This document shows, piece after piece, positions 15,762 through 24,851 of a DNA stretch of 33,080 nucleotides. Source of the stretch: Pseudomonas endophytica (GTDB taxonomy: Bacteria > Pseudomonadota > Gammaproteobacteria > Pseudomonadales > Pseudomonadaceae); the NCBI RefSeq assembly GCF_001411475.1, contig NZ_LLWH01000180.1, positions 1-33,080 of the forward strand, read 5' to 3'. Below the pieces are notes generated by a model. The model was given only the letters and a program-made list of their open reading frames with translations. It was not told where the DNA came from and did not search any database. Within the stretch, counting starts at the first letter, position 1, and the number at the start of each line of letters is the position of its first letter. Both the position numbers and the translations under genes were made by a program.

Positions 15762-17600
15762 ATGAGCGCTGACTTAATTTTGTTTAACGGTCAATTTCAT
15801 ACCGTGGACAGAGAAAATCCGCGGGCAACAGCGGTTGCCATCAAGGATGGCCGCTTCACTGCCGTCGGCTCCGACGCCGAAGCGATCGCTGAGAAAGGAA
15901 GCTCCACGCAACTGATCGACCTGAAAGGCCGTTGCATCATCCCTGGTTTGAACGACTCGCACCTGCACCTGATTCGTGGTGGTCTGAACTACAATCTTGA
16001 GCTTCGCTGGGAAGGGGTGCCCTCGCTGGCAGATGCGCTGCGCATGCTCAAAGAGCAAGCCGATCGCACGCCTACACCGCAATGGGTGCGTGTAGTGGGC
16101 GGCTGGAACGAGTTCCAGTTCGCTGAAAAGCGCATGCCGACCTTGGCAGAGCTGAACCAAGCCGCGCCAGACACACCGGTTTTCGTTCTGCATCTGTACG
16201 ATCGCGCCCTGTTAAACCGTGCTGCGCTGCGCGTGGCAGGCTACACCCGCAACACCCCGAACCCGCCCGGCGGCGAAATCGTTCGCGACGCGAATGGCGA
16301 ACCTACCGGGATGCTGGTAGCGCGACCCAATGCCATGATTCTGTACTCGACGTTGGCTAAAGGGCCGAAGCTGCCCCTTGAGTATCAAATCAACTCGACG
16401 CGTCAGTTCATGCGTGAACTAAACCGTCTGGGTCTAACCAGCGCGATTGATGCGGGGGGTGGTTTCCAAAACTACCCAGACGATTACGAGGTGATTGAGC
16501 ATCTGGCCAAAGAGCAGCAATTAACCATTCGAATCGCCTACAACCTGTTTACGCAAAGGCCCAAAGAGGAACTTGCGGACTTTAAAAACTGGACCGGCAG
16601 CGTGAAGCTGCACCAAGGTGACGACTTCCTGCGTCACAACGGTGCTGGCGAAATGCTTGTGTTCTCGGCCGCTGACTTCGAGGACTTCTTAGAGCCACGT
16701 CCGGATCTGCCGCTGACCATGGAAGAAGAGCTGGAGCCAGTGGTTCGCCATCTGGTTGAGCACCGTTGGCCATTCCGCCTTCACGCCACCTACGACGAGT
16801 CCATTTCGCGCATGCTGGACGTGTTTGAACGCGTGAACCGCGATATTCCGTTCAACGGCCTGCCTTGGTTCTTTGACCATGCCGAAACCATCACCCCGCA
16901 CAACATTGAACGTGTGCGTGCTTTAGGCGGTGGTATCGCGATTCAAGACCGCATGGCGTTCCAGGGCGAGTACTTCGTGGATCGTTACGGTTCTAAGGCA
17001 GCGGAGAAAACCCCGCCGATCCAGCGCATGTTGGCCGAAGGTGTTCCTGTCGGTGCAGGCACCGACGCCACTCGCGTGTCGAGCTATAACCCATGGACTT
17101 CACTGTACTGGCTAGTCAGCGGTAAAACCGTGGGCGGGCTGGCGCTTTACCCAGAGGGACTGAGCCGCGAAACCGCGCTGCAACTGTTCACCCAAGGCAG
17201 CGCTTGGTTCTCCAGCGAACAAGGCAAGAAGGGCCAGATCAAAGTCGGTCAGTTGGCCGACCTCGCCGCGCTGTCGGCTGACTTCTTCCGCGTCGAGGAA
17301 GAAGCCATCAAGTGGATCGAGTCGGTCCTGACCGTAGTCGGCGGCAAGGTCGTTTATGCCGCCGATGAGTTCTCCAACCTCGCACCGCCAAGCGTGCCGG
17401 TTCTGCCGGACTGGTCGCCGGTCGCCAAGGTTCCAGGTCACTGGCGCCCGACCTCACCGCTGCAGGCCCAAGTTCATCAGTGCGTCGGCCCCTGCGGAGT
17501 TCACGCTCACAGCCATGAGAAAGCGCGACTTTCCAACGTGCCTACCAGCGATTTCCAAGGTTTCTGGGGCGCCTTCGGCTGCTCCTGCTTCGCGTTCTAA
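15762..17600 (+). CDS. Amidohydrolase family protein (YtcJ-like) with Cys/His-rich C-terminal tail
   Basis: The 612-residue protein follows a near-ideal AGAAGGAG. The metal motif HLH at residues 67-69 ('PGLNDSHLHLIRGG') and the late aspartate block 'VGAGTDATRVSSYNPW' (about residue 438) identify an amidohydrolase-3/YtcJ type metal-dependent hydrolase. The substrate is not inferable. After the barrel, residues about 572-612 form a tail with C574, C578, H581, H583, H585, C607 and C609 and the end 'GCSCFAF'. This tail looks like a metal site and is absent from ordinary YtcJ. It is in operon with the ABM gene before it and ycaC after it (41-bp gap). Confidence 0.92.
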   Translation: MSADLILFNGQFHTVDRENPRATAVAIKDGRFTAVGSDAEAIAEKGSSTQLIDLKGRCIIPGLNDSHLHLIRGGLNYNLELRWEGVPSLADALRMLKEQADRTPTPQWVRVVGGWNEFQFAEKRMPTLAELNQAAPDTPVFVLHLYDRALLNRAALRVAGYTRNTPNPPGGEIVRDANGEPTGMLVARPNAMILYSTLAKGPKLPLEYQINSTRQFMRELNRLGLTSAIDAGGGFQNYPDDYEVIEHLAKEQQLTIRIAYNLFTQRPKEELADFKNWTGSVKLHQGDDFLRHNGAGEMLVFSAADFEDFLEPRPDLPLTMEEELEPVVRHLVEHRWPFRLHATYDESISRMLDVFERVNRDIPFNGLPWFFDHAETITPHNIERVRALGGGIAIQDRMAFQGEYFVDRYGSKAAEKTPPIQRMLAEGVPVGAGTDATRVSSYNPWTSLYWLVSGKTVGGLALYPEGLSRETALQLFTQGSAWFSSEQGKKGQIKVGQLADLAALSADFFRVEEEAIKWIESVLTVVGGKVVYAADEFSNLAPPSVPVLPDWSPVAKVPGHWRPTSPLQAQVHQCVGPCGVHAHSHEKARLSNVPTSDFQGFWGAFGCSCFAF

Positions 17601-17641
17601 CTCACAGCAATTTTTACCCCACCCACCAAAGGTGCATGACC

Positions 17642-18268
17642 ATGAGCAATCCAGATTACAAGCGCTTGAACAACGATGACGCTGTTGTACTGCTGGTTGA
17701 CCACCAAACAGGGCTGATCTCGCTGGTACAAGACTTCTCGCCAAACGAGTTCAAAAACAACGTGCTGGCCTTGGCTGACCTGGCTAAGTTCTTCGGCCTG
17801 CCAACCATCCTGACCACCAGCTTTGAACAAGGTCCGAACGGCCCACTGGTACCTGAGCTGAAAGAAATCTTCCCGGATGCGCCGTACATTGCGCGCCCTG
17901 GCCAGATCAACGCATGGGATAACGAAGACTTCGTTAAAGCGATCAAGGCCACTGGCCGCAAGCAACTGATCATCGCGGGCGTGGTGACCGACGTGTGCGT
18001 TGCTTTCCCAACGCTGTCCGCTCTGGCTGAAGGCTTCGAAGTATTCGTGGTCACCGACGCTTCCGGCACTTTCAACGAAACTGTTCAGCAAGCTGCTTGG
18101 GTTCGCATGACCCAGGCTGGCGCGCAAATGATGAACTGGTTCTCGGTAGCCTGTGAGTTGCACCGCGACTGGCGCAACGACATCGAAGGCCTGGGCAACC
18201 TGCTGTCCCAGCGCATTCCTAACTACCGCAACCTGATGAACAGCTACAGCGCTCTGACCGCTAAGTAA
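17642..18268 (+). CDS. ycaC: YcaC-like isochorismatase-fold cysteine hydrolase, copy 1
   Basis: Started at the ATG at 17642 (AAAGGTG 7 nt upstream; an ATG at 17636 is too close to that site) it is 208 residues, the length of E. coli YcaC. The Asp-Lys-Cys triad is represented by D20 ('LLVDHQTGL'), the conserved 'INAWDNEDF' block and C119 ('GVVTDVCVAFPTLSAL'). The true substrate of YcaC is unknown. It is the last gene of the ABM-amidohydrolase-ycaC group, ended by a strong terminator. A second, diverged homologue is at 27687-28331. Confidence 0.92.
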   Translation: MSNPDYKRLNNDDAVVLLVDHQTGLISLVQDFSPNEFKNNVLALADLAKFFGLPTILTTSFEQGPNGPLVPELKEIFPDAPYIARPGQINAWDNEDFVKAIKATGRKQLIIAGVVTDVCVAFPTLSALAEGFEVFVVTDASGTFNETVQQAAWVRMTQAGAQMMNWFSVACELHRDWRNDIEGLGNLLSQRIPNYRNLMNSYSALTAK

Positions 18269-18284
18269 TCGGCGGTAAAGATGC

Positions 18285-18313
18285 AAAAAGCCTGCGTTTA
18301 CGCAGGCTTTTTT
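18285..18313 (+). terminator. Strong intrinsic terminator after ycaC
   Basis: AAAAAGCCTGCG, a TTTA loop and CGCAGGCTTTTTT form a compact stem with A-rich 5' and T-rich 3' flanks, starting 17 nt after the stop. The symmetry means it can also act on the convergent kinase transcript. Confidence 0.92.
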
Positions 18314-18321
18314 GTGGGTTT

Positions 18322-18373
18322 CTCGCGATCCTTTATAAGATCAAAAGATCGCGAGCAAGCTCGTTCCTACAGG
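18322..18373. repeat. REP-type element
   Basis: CTCGCGATC (18322-18330) is inverted at 18347-18355, and the right part continues GAGCAAGCTCGTTCCTACAGG. This is the 'gcgagcaagctcg...cctaca' REP family of Pseudomonas. The same 'AGCAAGCTCGTTCCTACAGG' occurs in reverse at 31522-31547. It lies between convergent genes. Confidence 0.8.
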
Positions 18374-18445
18374 TAGGTGTCCAGCCATAACTGCAAAGTG
18401 AGCTTTTAAATAATCAAAAAGTCGCGGAACAGTCAGTTCTGTGTG

Positions 18446-21400
18446 TCAGCTTTGAGGGTTGCACGGCAACGTGAATCGAATTCGGCATCCACCGCACGAC
18501 GAGGTGTTCGCGTGCAAGCTGCCACCATGCGCCCGTACGACGGAGTTACAAATGGCCAATCCCATCCCGAGGCCATGATCCTTGGTGGTATAGAAAGGAT
18601 CAAAGATTTTCTCCCGCTCCTGCGCAGGAATTCCAGGGCCGTTGTCGTCGACGCGGATCTCTATCTCATCACCCAGCGTACGAGACGTTATTCGTAGCGC
18701 ACCGTCGCCCGTTCTAAAGCCCGACAACGCCTCAAGACCGTTGGTGATGAGGTTGTAGATCAATTGCTGAATCTGGACGGGGTCGGCCATCACCGGAGCG
18801 GGTGCATCCAGCTCGGTGTCCAGTTTCACCCCCTGCTTTACGACGTCTGCTGAGGTCAGTCTGACCACTTCGAGAATAACGTCGTCCACGCACGTCGCCT
18901 TCAGTTGAACATGGGTTTGTTTCGCAAGCGCGCGAAGCGCTCGGACGATACCTGCTGCCCGCTCACTGTCAGCGCGGATGTCTTCCAGACCTGCAATCGC
19001 TTCGTCCATGTTGGGCGTACCTCGCTTGAGCCAGCGCAGGCTCGCCGCAGCATTCGAAGCGATACCCAAAAGCGGCTGACTGATTTCATGGGCGATGGAG
19101 GCGGAAAGCTCACCCATGACTTGCATGTGAGCGCTGCGGGCCAGTTCGGCACGAGAGCGCCGAACCTCTTCCTCCATTTGCGCCTTGATCTGATTGTCCT
19201 CTGCGAGCCGGGTGTAGAACTTCGCAGCTTGCAGCGATACCGCAGCTTGAGAAGCAAAGATCTCTAACATGGCCAAGCGCTGCGAGCCGAACAGACTCGG
19301 CACCCGTCGATTTTCCAGATACACCAAGCCAATCAGTACGCCCTGCTTGAGCAACGGCAAGCACAGCACCGAGCGGGCATTTCGCCGTTGCAGCTCGCTC
19401 CTGAACACGTCCGGGCACTCCAACAATGCATCATGCAGAACCAACGTAGCCTTGGTGCGCATGGTTGCATTCAGAACCGACACAGGCGCTTGAGTCATAA
19501 ATTTCTGGCAGTTTTCCATCGTGACTGTCAGCCCTTCGTCACTGATGTCAGCACGCGCAGCCATCTGGAACTCCGCACCGCTGACGATCAGCAAGGCACC
19601 ATGATCTGCGCCAGAGTGCTGCATCAAAAGGCTCATGAGGGTTTCGATCAGACGCTCAAGAAGCACCTCTTCCGATAGCGCCCGGGCGGCTTCGATCCCC
19701 ACTTTTAAATCCAGATTGGCTTGCGAGGCGCTTCTGAAGGTTTCCTGAATCGGTTGGATACGCAGGAACGGATGCAGGGTTTCCAACTGCCGAACTTTCC
19801 CGTTCGCGCCCCAGATGTGAAAACAATCCCGGGCCACGCGAAGGTGTAGATTGGCGCCAGAGATAAGGCCGCTAGGGATACACACCTCTGCGAGTTGCTC
19901 GTGGGCGAGCGCTTGCTCATGGATAAAGCCCGCCGCTGCGGCTGCAATTTGAGCTTGGTCAAAACAGCGAATGGCGACAAGTCCATCGCCATTCAGCTTG
20001 GCGATGACACCTTCGATCAATAGAAGCTTATTACGGAAAGTAACTGGGTTCAGGGCCGCCCATTGAGCAAACCGATCACGGTTTTTAGTCAGCGTTTTAA
20101 GCTTGGACTCTAGGGTGCCAGGGGCTTCTGGGCTTCCAAGCACCAAGCTGTAGAACAGGTATAAATCAGAAAGATTTATATGCGCAGGTGCGGCCCATGC
20201 CACCGTATGGGCGGCCTGCAAGCGGCGCATAGCGTACGGGATGTTTCCCAAATAGAAAGCGGACATACCCGCGTAGAGCCCGCTAAAGAACAGAGTGGTC
20301 TTGGAGACCGCCCCCCCCGCAATGGCGTCGCAAAGTGCAGCTTCTACGAATGCCAGCTCCATCACCCGCCCGGATGATAAATCCTGTGACAGGTCCTGAA
20401 CGAAACGCTCCTGCGCGACCAGAATCGCCTCAACGTCAGCGTAATCATAGTGACGAACCACCTTAAGGCCGCGCTCGATCACCTCTGCAACTTCCTGCAA
20501 ATGATTACCCATGATCAATGAGTCAGACACCAAATGGTTGCAGGCATAGCAGGCCATGGCCAAGTCGCCGCTGAGGTATCCCGTATCAAATGCTTCTGTG
20601 GCTTTTTGTTTGGAGTACTCCAAGGGAGCCGTCCAAGCACTGACCTGATCGAGCGCTACCAAGGCGCCCGTGAGGTCTGTCTCAAAACCGTAACGTTCGA
20701 TTATTTTGATAGCGGCCAAGCAGCAGGAGTAGCCGTCGTGGTACTCACCGAATCGCTCAGCAATCATCACTCCATACCAAGACAGCCCATAGGTGCTGCC
20801 GCAGGCAAGGCCGTACTCCAGCGACAGCTCAATGATCTTGGCCAAGTGCAAGAATCGGATGTCGTCCTCAATGAAAAATGACGAGCTAAGGGTGGCGAGA
20901 AGCTCGATCGCCACTTCGGCTTCTGGGTCTTTGATTTTGGGTAGAGACTCCAGCCCAAACACTCCGCGCGAGCTGATCAGTTTTTGGATCTTGGCGTGCT
21001 CGAACGCCACGAGGTCAGGCAGAATGCCGCGACGCATGGAGATTCCAAGCGCGTCTAAGCCTTGCAGTGCCTCGCCAATGGCAGACTCATAGTCAGAGCC
21101 CAGCGTCAGTAACTTGGCTTTGAGCTTATGTGCCCGAGCTCGCTCAAGCACATTGCCCGCGCGACGCATGCACGCCTCAATCTTGACTTGAGCGCCAAGC
21201 ATGTCCGAAAGCTGCATGTCACAGTCAGCGGCTTGGCACATGATTGCGAATGCAAATTTAACTCGCAGCGGGTCGCAACGGCTTGATTGCAGAAGTTGCT
21301 CAGCCGAGAGCAGATAACCCGACGCTTGATCAAAGGCGGCTGCATCACGCGCCCGCGCAGCCGCTTCAAGCAACAGCGCAATAAAGTCGTCGGCTTGCTC

Positions 21401-23596
21401 AGGCGGATAGGCACTTTTTTCTGAGAGGTGGACTTGATTAGCAATCTCGAAGGTCAGTTGAGACAACTCGTCGCGATACTTTTGGTGCAGGGCGATGGCG
21501 ATTTCTGCGTGTTGTTTGGGCCGCTGTGCTGGCGGCGTCAATTGATAAGCCGCCTCTAACACCCGGTCGTGGGTGAACAGAATCCCAGCTTGGGTCAATG
21601 CTAAGAAACCACCGCTGGCCAAGCTTTTGAGTCGATTACTTAAACGGTCCGGGTCGATGTTAACCAGCGATGCCAAGACGACCTCATCGCATTTACCGCC
21701 GACGGCAGCAATCACGCGCAGGATTTCATGTTGTGAGGTAGGCAAGCGCCGTAAGCGTTGAATCATCAGATCGGCAACGTTGTCCGCGTAACGATGCTGC
21801 GCAATCGCCTGCAGATGCCACGTCCAGCACATGGTGTCGCTGTTAAATTCAACCAGCGCGTCTTCAACCATCACCTTCAAAATCTGGTTGACGAAGAAGG
21901 GGTTACCGGCTGTTTTCTCATGCACCAGCCTTGCGACTTCGACCACGCTCTCTGCGTGAGTATGAAATCGTTGGGCGATAAGAGCCCTCACGGCTTCTAT
22001 CGAGAGCGCAGGCAGTGAAATATGGTCACCAATGAGCGCCGTGGATGAGCCGCGTTGCAGTTGGCTCAAATCCACAGCCTGCGACGCCTTGTGGTCTTCG
22101 GTGCGGTAAGCCGTCACTAATAGCGTGTTGCGCAATGGTCGGGCGAGATACTCCCTCAACAGGCAATGGGTTGAGTCATCTGCCCACTGCATGTCATCGA
22201 GAAAAATCACCAGTGGATGACCTGGCGTGCCAAAAAAATCCAGGAAATCGAGAATCGCTCTGTTTTCTTTATCCAGCGCGAGCCGCGTAGGCTTTTCGGA
22301 GAGTTCGGCGACTGGGCCGATGATGAGCTTTAAGTAAGGAGCCAATTTGACCAGAAGCTTGCCTCGACCTTTCAGCCGACGGGTGACTTCAGCTTTGATG
22401 GTGTCTAGATCGCTGCTGTTTTTGATTAACAACTGAGTGGTCAGCGAGCCTAGGATCTCTCTCCACGGGCCGTAGGGAATCGCCAAATCTGAGCCATTAC
22501 ACTTCCCTGAAGCCCAGTAGATTTGCGTATGCGCCCGTAGCGAGGCGTTAACCAACGTGGATTTACCACCCCCCGCAGGCCCCGAGACTGTTAGCAAGCG
22601 AGGGCTGCTGTCACGGCGCAAAACTCGCAGAATGTTCTCCACCTTCGCCTGCTCATCCACGCGGCCAAACAAGAGGTCGCCGCTCATTGGCATGACATCG
22701 GCGGTTGCAAGAGCGAATGCGGATATGCATTGATTTTCTGACTGCTGACGCAAGCAATGCGCTAAGTCGACTGCCAGTGCTTTCGCTGACTGATAGCGAG
22801 CGTTCGGCTCCTTGGCTAACGTCTTGAGCAAAATGTCACTGAGCATAGGCGCAACATCAGGTTTGATCTGCACAGGCGGCTTGACCTGCACGCCCGCATG
22901 CAGTTGCCGCCAATGCAGTTTGTCACGACCGGCGAGAGGCAACTCGCCCACCAGCAATTGGTAAAGCGCTGCCCCTAGGGCGTAGATGTCGCTTCTATGA
23001 TCGGTTACGGATCCGTGCGGGCATACCTGCTCGGGGGCGAGGTAGTTCCAGTGCTCGGTTGTGGCGCTTTCCATGTTGATCAGTTCTAGGGTGTCGGCCC
23101 TGAAGCAACTGAGCCTGACCGAATCATCGTCTCTGGCAACGATATGCTGGGCCTGCAAAGAGCCGTGGATCACGCCCTTCTCGTGAGCAAGCGCTAGAGA
23201 GTTTGCAGCATTGGTGGCTAGGGCGAGGAAGCGCTCGAAGGCAACGCCACCGGCGAGGACTAAGTCATTAAAACTGGGGTCACATGACAGGGGGTAGATC
23301 ATTAACGGCCCCTCCGCTGAACGAACAAACCCCACCGGAAGAATGGCCCACTCGGGTTCTAGGTGAATGCGATTGTCCCGCTCAAGGCGCTGGCATGCGG
23401 CGGGAGACTCAATCGGCGCACGAGCCGCCATCCAGGTTTTAGAGGTTTGGGGGTCAAAAAACTCACAGTAAGTGAGTTCACCTTCATGCCCGCGCAGAGA
23501 AACGCTGCATCGATTCAGCCAATCCTCATCAAGCATTATTTCTTTGCGAAAAAGCCTGTGAGGAAGACGTCTCTCTAGCATCGTGCCACCCTTCAT
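18446..23596 (-). CDS. Trifunctional kinase-like / AAA ATPase / GAF / sensor histidine kinase
   Basis: The product has 1716 residues (ATG at 23596; the ATG at 23581 is also plausible). Order: Ser/Thr-kinase-like domain (about 40-285); AAA/STAND ATPase with Walker A GPAGGGKST at 339-347 and Walker B 'LVIFLDDMQWAD' ending near D468; alpha-helical repeats (about 680-1270); GAF (about 1305-1455); coiled coil; histidine kinase with H1503 ('IAHEISQPLLG'), N-box N1619, 'DNGPGIP' 1651-1657 and 'GLGMGL' 1675-1680. In the kinase-like part HRD is 'HGS' (144-146), the Asn is H151 and DFG is 'SCF' (163-165), so it is probably a pseudokinase; 'YLAPEQ' and 'HRSDIYALG' are kept. No membrane segment is seen, so sensing is probably cytoplasmic. 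It is divergent from its likely response regulator. Confidence 0.93.
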   Translation of the reverse strand: MKGGTMLERRLPHRLFRKEIMLDEDWLNRCSVSLRGHEGELTYCEFFDPQTSKTWMAARAPIESPAACQRLERDNRIHLEPEWAILPVGFVRSAEGPLMIYPLSCDPSFNDLVLAGGVAFERFLALATNAANSLALAHEKGVIHGSLQAQHIVARDDDSVRLSCFRADTLELINMESATTEHWNYLAPEQVCPHGSVTDHRSDIYALGAALYQLLVGELPLAGRDKLHWRQLHAGVQVKPPVQIKPDVAPMLSDILLKTLAKEPNARYQSAKALAVDLAHCLRQQSENQCISAFALATADVMPMSGDLLFGRVDEQAKVENILRVLRRDSSPRLLTVSGPAGGGKSTLVNASLRAHTQIYWASGKCNGSDLAIPYGPWREILGSLTTQLLIKNSSDLDTIKAEVTRRLKGRGKLLVKLAPYLKLIIGPVAELSEKPTRLALDKENRAILDFLDFFGTPGHPLVIFLDDMQWADDSTHCLLREYLARPLRNTLLVTAYRTEDHKASQAVDLSQLQRGSSTALIGDHISLPALSIEAVRALIAQRFHTHAESVVEVARLVHEKTAGNPFFVNQILKVMVEDALVEFNSDTMCWTWHLQAIAQHRYADNVADLMIQRLRRLPTSQHEILRVIAAVGGKCDEVVLASLVNIDPDRLSNRLKSLASGGFLALTQAGILFTHDRVLEAAYQLTPPAQRPKQHAEIAIALHQKYRDELSQLTFEIANQVHLSEKSAYPPEQADDFIALLLEAAARARDAAAFDQASGYLLSAEQLLQSSRCDPLRVKFAFAIMCQAADCDMQLSDMLGAQVKIEACMRRAGNVLERARAHKLKAKLLTLGSDYESAIGEALQGLDALGISMRRGILPDLVAFEHAKIQKLISSRGVFGLESLPKIKDPEAEVAIELLATLSSSFFIEDDIRFLHLAKIIELSLEYGLACGSTYGLSWYGVMIAERFGEYHDGYSCCLAAIKIIERYGFETDLTGALVALDQVSAWTAPLEYSKQKATEAFDTGYLSGDLAMACYACNHLVSDSLIMGNHLQEVAEVIERGLKVVRHYDYADVEAILVAQERFVQDLSQDLSSGRVMELAFVEAALCDAIAGGAVSKTTLFFSGLYAGMSAFYLGNIPYAMRRLQAAHTVAWAAPAHINLSDLYLFYSLVLGSPEAPGTLESKLKTLTKNRDRFAQWAALNPVTFRNKLLLIEGVIAKLNGDGLVAIRCFDQAQIAAAAAGFIHEQALAHEQLAEVCIPSGLISGANLHLRVARDCFHIWGANGKVRQLETLHPFLRIQPIQETFRSASQANLDLKVGIEAARALSEEVLLERLIETLMSLLMQHSGADHGALLIVSGAEFQMAARADISDEGLTVTMENCQKFMTQAPVSVLNATMRTKATLVLHDALLECPDVFRSELQRRNARSVLCLPLLKQGVLIGLVYLENRRVPSLFGSQRLAMLEIFASQAAVSLQAAKFYTRLAEDNQIKAQMEEEVRRSRAELARSAHMQVMGELSASIAHEISQPLLGIASNAAASLRWLKRGTPNMDEAIAGLEDIRADSERAAGIVRALRALAKQTHVQLKATCVDDVILEVVRLTSADVVKQGVKLDTELDAPAPVMADPVQIQQLIYNLITNGLEALSGFRTGDGALRITSRTLGDEIEIRVDDNGPGIPAQEREKIFDPFYTTKDHGLGMGLAICNSVVRAHGGSLHANTSSCGGCRIRFTLPCNPQS

Positions 23597-23641
23597 GAAC
23601 CCTTCATTTCGTTCTATGGGCGAGTATACGCACGCTCATTT

Positions 23642-23658
23642 GAGTTGTAGGACAACTC
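23642..23658. promoter_or_regulatory. Inverted repeat in the kinase/response-regulator intergenic region
   Basis: GAGTTGT (23642-23648) and ACAACTC (23652-23658) are perfect 7-bp arms with a 3-nt spacer, 46 bp upstream of the kinase start and about 200 bp upstream of the divergent response regulator. It is a candidate operator for autoregulation. No factor is identified. Confidence 0.4.
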
Positions 23659-23861
23659 GGGTGGGTTTGGCTGAATGAGAGCCCCTGATGACCGTTGAGT
23701 GCCCCTTCAAACGTTTACAATCCAGTGGGTCTTGTCTGCGTGCGGGGTGATTCATAAAAGCGCCTTATCCCCAAGCACACTTGTATTAAGGCACGTGTCA
23801 GCATACGGTCGCTTGGCCTTGCTCCGGCTGATGTCGGTTAATCAACACAGTTGAGAACATC

Positions 23862-24851
23862 ATGATCCGATTAGGCAATGCGACAATTTCCCTGGAGCGC
23901 CGAGAGGCATTTCTCGATGGCCAGCCGATGCGTATTGGTGGGCGCGCATTTGAAATCCTCGCCACGCTTATCCGTGCCAAAGGTCGAATTGTTGAGAAGG
24001 ATGATCTGATCAATCAGGTATGGCCTGGCACTGTCGTTGAAGAAAACAACCTTCAAGTGCAAATTTCCACACTTCGCAAAACATTCGGTACTCAAGCGGT
24101 GATCCAGACGGTGCCACGCCGCGGATACCGCCTTGCCGCTGAGATTGGTACGGATGAGACGTCAGCCCCTCGAAATGAAATCGTCCTGCCAACTGAGACA
24201 AACGCGCCGATAGATGCGTCTGGCGTAAGGGTTTTTATCATTGATGATGACCCCTCGGTGACAGGCGCGTTGTCACGCCTGCTTCGTGCTGAAGACATCC
24301 CTCATACGTTGTTCGGATCTGCTGAAGAGTTTCTGAGTGCTCAATGGGAAAGCCCGTACGCCTGTATTTTGCTAGACATCAACCTGCCGGATAAAAGCGG
24401 CCTAGACCTGCAAGCGTCTTTGATGAAAATTAAGTCGCCTTGGCCAATCATCTTCATGACCGGTAACGGTACGATCCAAATGACGGTCCAGGCAATGAAA
24501 GCGGGCGCCAAGGAGTTTCTAACAAAGCCATTCAATGATGATCACCTGCTTGAGGCACTGGCAGCAGCGCGTCATAAAGCGGTAGAGAGTGGCAAGGCAT
24601 GGATCTACATGAAAATGGCGATTGAGAAGTACGCGAGGCTGACTAACCGTGAAAAAGAGGTTTATTCATGGGTGGTGAACGGGCTGACCCACAAAGAAAT
24701 CTCCAAAAAAATTGGCACCAGCGAAGTCACAACCAAAGTTCATAAAAAGAACATCATGTTAAAGATGCAGTCCAGATCAATCATTGAGCTGGTGTCGATG
24801 TACAACACGATCAAACTGAACCGCCATCCTGAGGATCAGGAACCTGCATGA
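23862..24851 (+). CDS. Response regulator with two DNA-binding domains (OmpR-type winged helix, receiver, LuxR helix-turn-helix)
   Basis: 329 residues. Residues 1-95 are a Trans_reg_C winged helix ('GRAFEILATLIRAKGRIVEKDDLINQVW' split here as helices, then 'LQVQISTLRKTFG' and 'TVPRRGYRL'). Residues about 121-240 are a receiver with acidic D128-D130, phospho-acceptor D172 ('LLDINLPDKSG'), T200 and K222 ('LTKPF'). Residues about 258-320 are a LuxR helix-turn-helix ('LTNREKEVYSWVVNGLTHKEISKKIG'). The receiver plus LuxR part is FixJ-like. Having two unrelated DNA-binding domains is unusual. It is divergent from the large histidine kinase, its probable partner, and overlaps the next receiver gene by 4 bp. 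Confidence 0.93.
   Translation: MIRLGNATISLERREAFLDGQPMRIGGRAFEILATLIRAKGRIVEKDDLINQVWPGTVVEENNLQVQISTLRKTFGTQAVIQTVPRRGYRLAAEIGTDETSAPRNEIVLPTETNAPIDASGVRVFIIDDDPSVTGALSRLLRAEDIPHTLFGSAEEFLSAQWESPYACILLDINLPDKSGLDLQASLMKIKSPWPIIFMTGNGTIQMTVQAMKAGAKEFLTKPFNDDHLLEALAAARHKAVESGKAWIYMKMAIEKYARLTNREKEVYSWVVNGLTHKEISKKIGTSEVTTKVHKKNIMLKMQSRSIIELVSMYNTIKLNRHPEDQEPA

Noticed and set aside
23580..23596. Sigma-54 (-24/-12) promoter around TGGCACG upstream of the kinase
   Set aside because: TGGCACG is present on the minus strand but lies within the start-codon region, and no TTGC follows at the right spacing.
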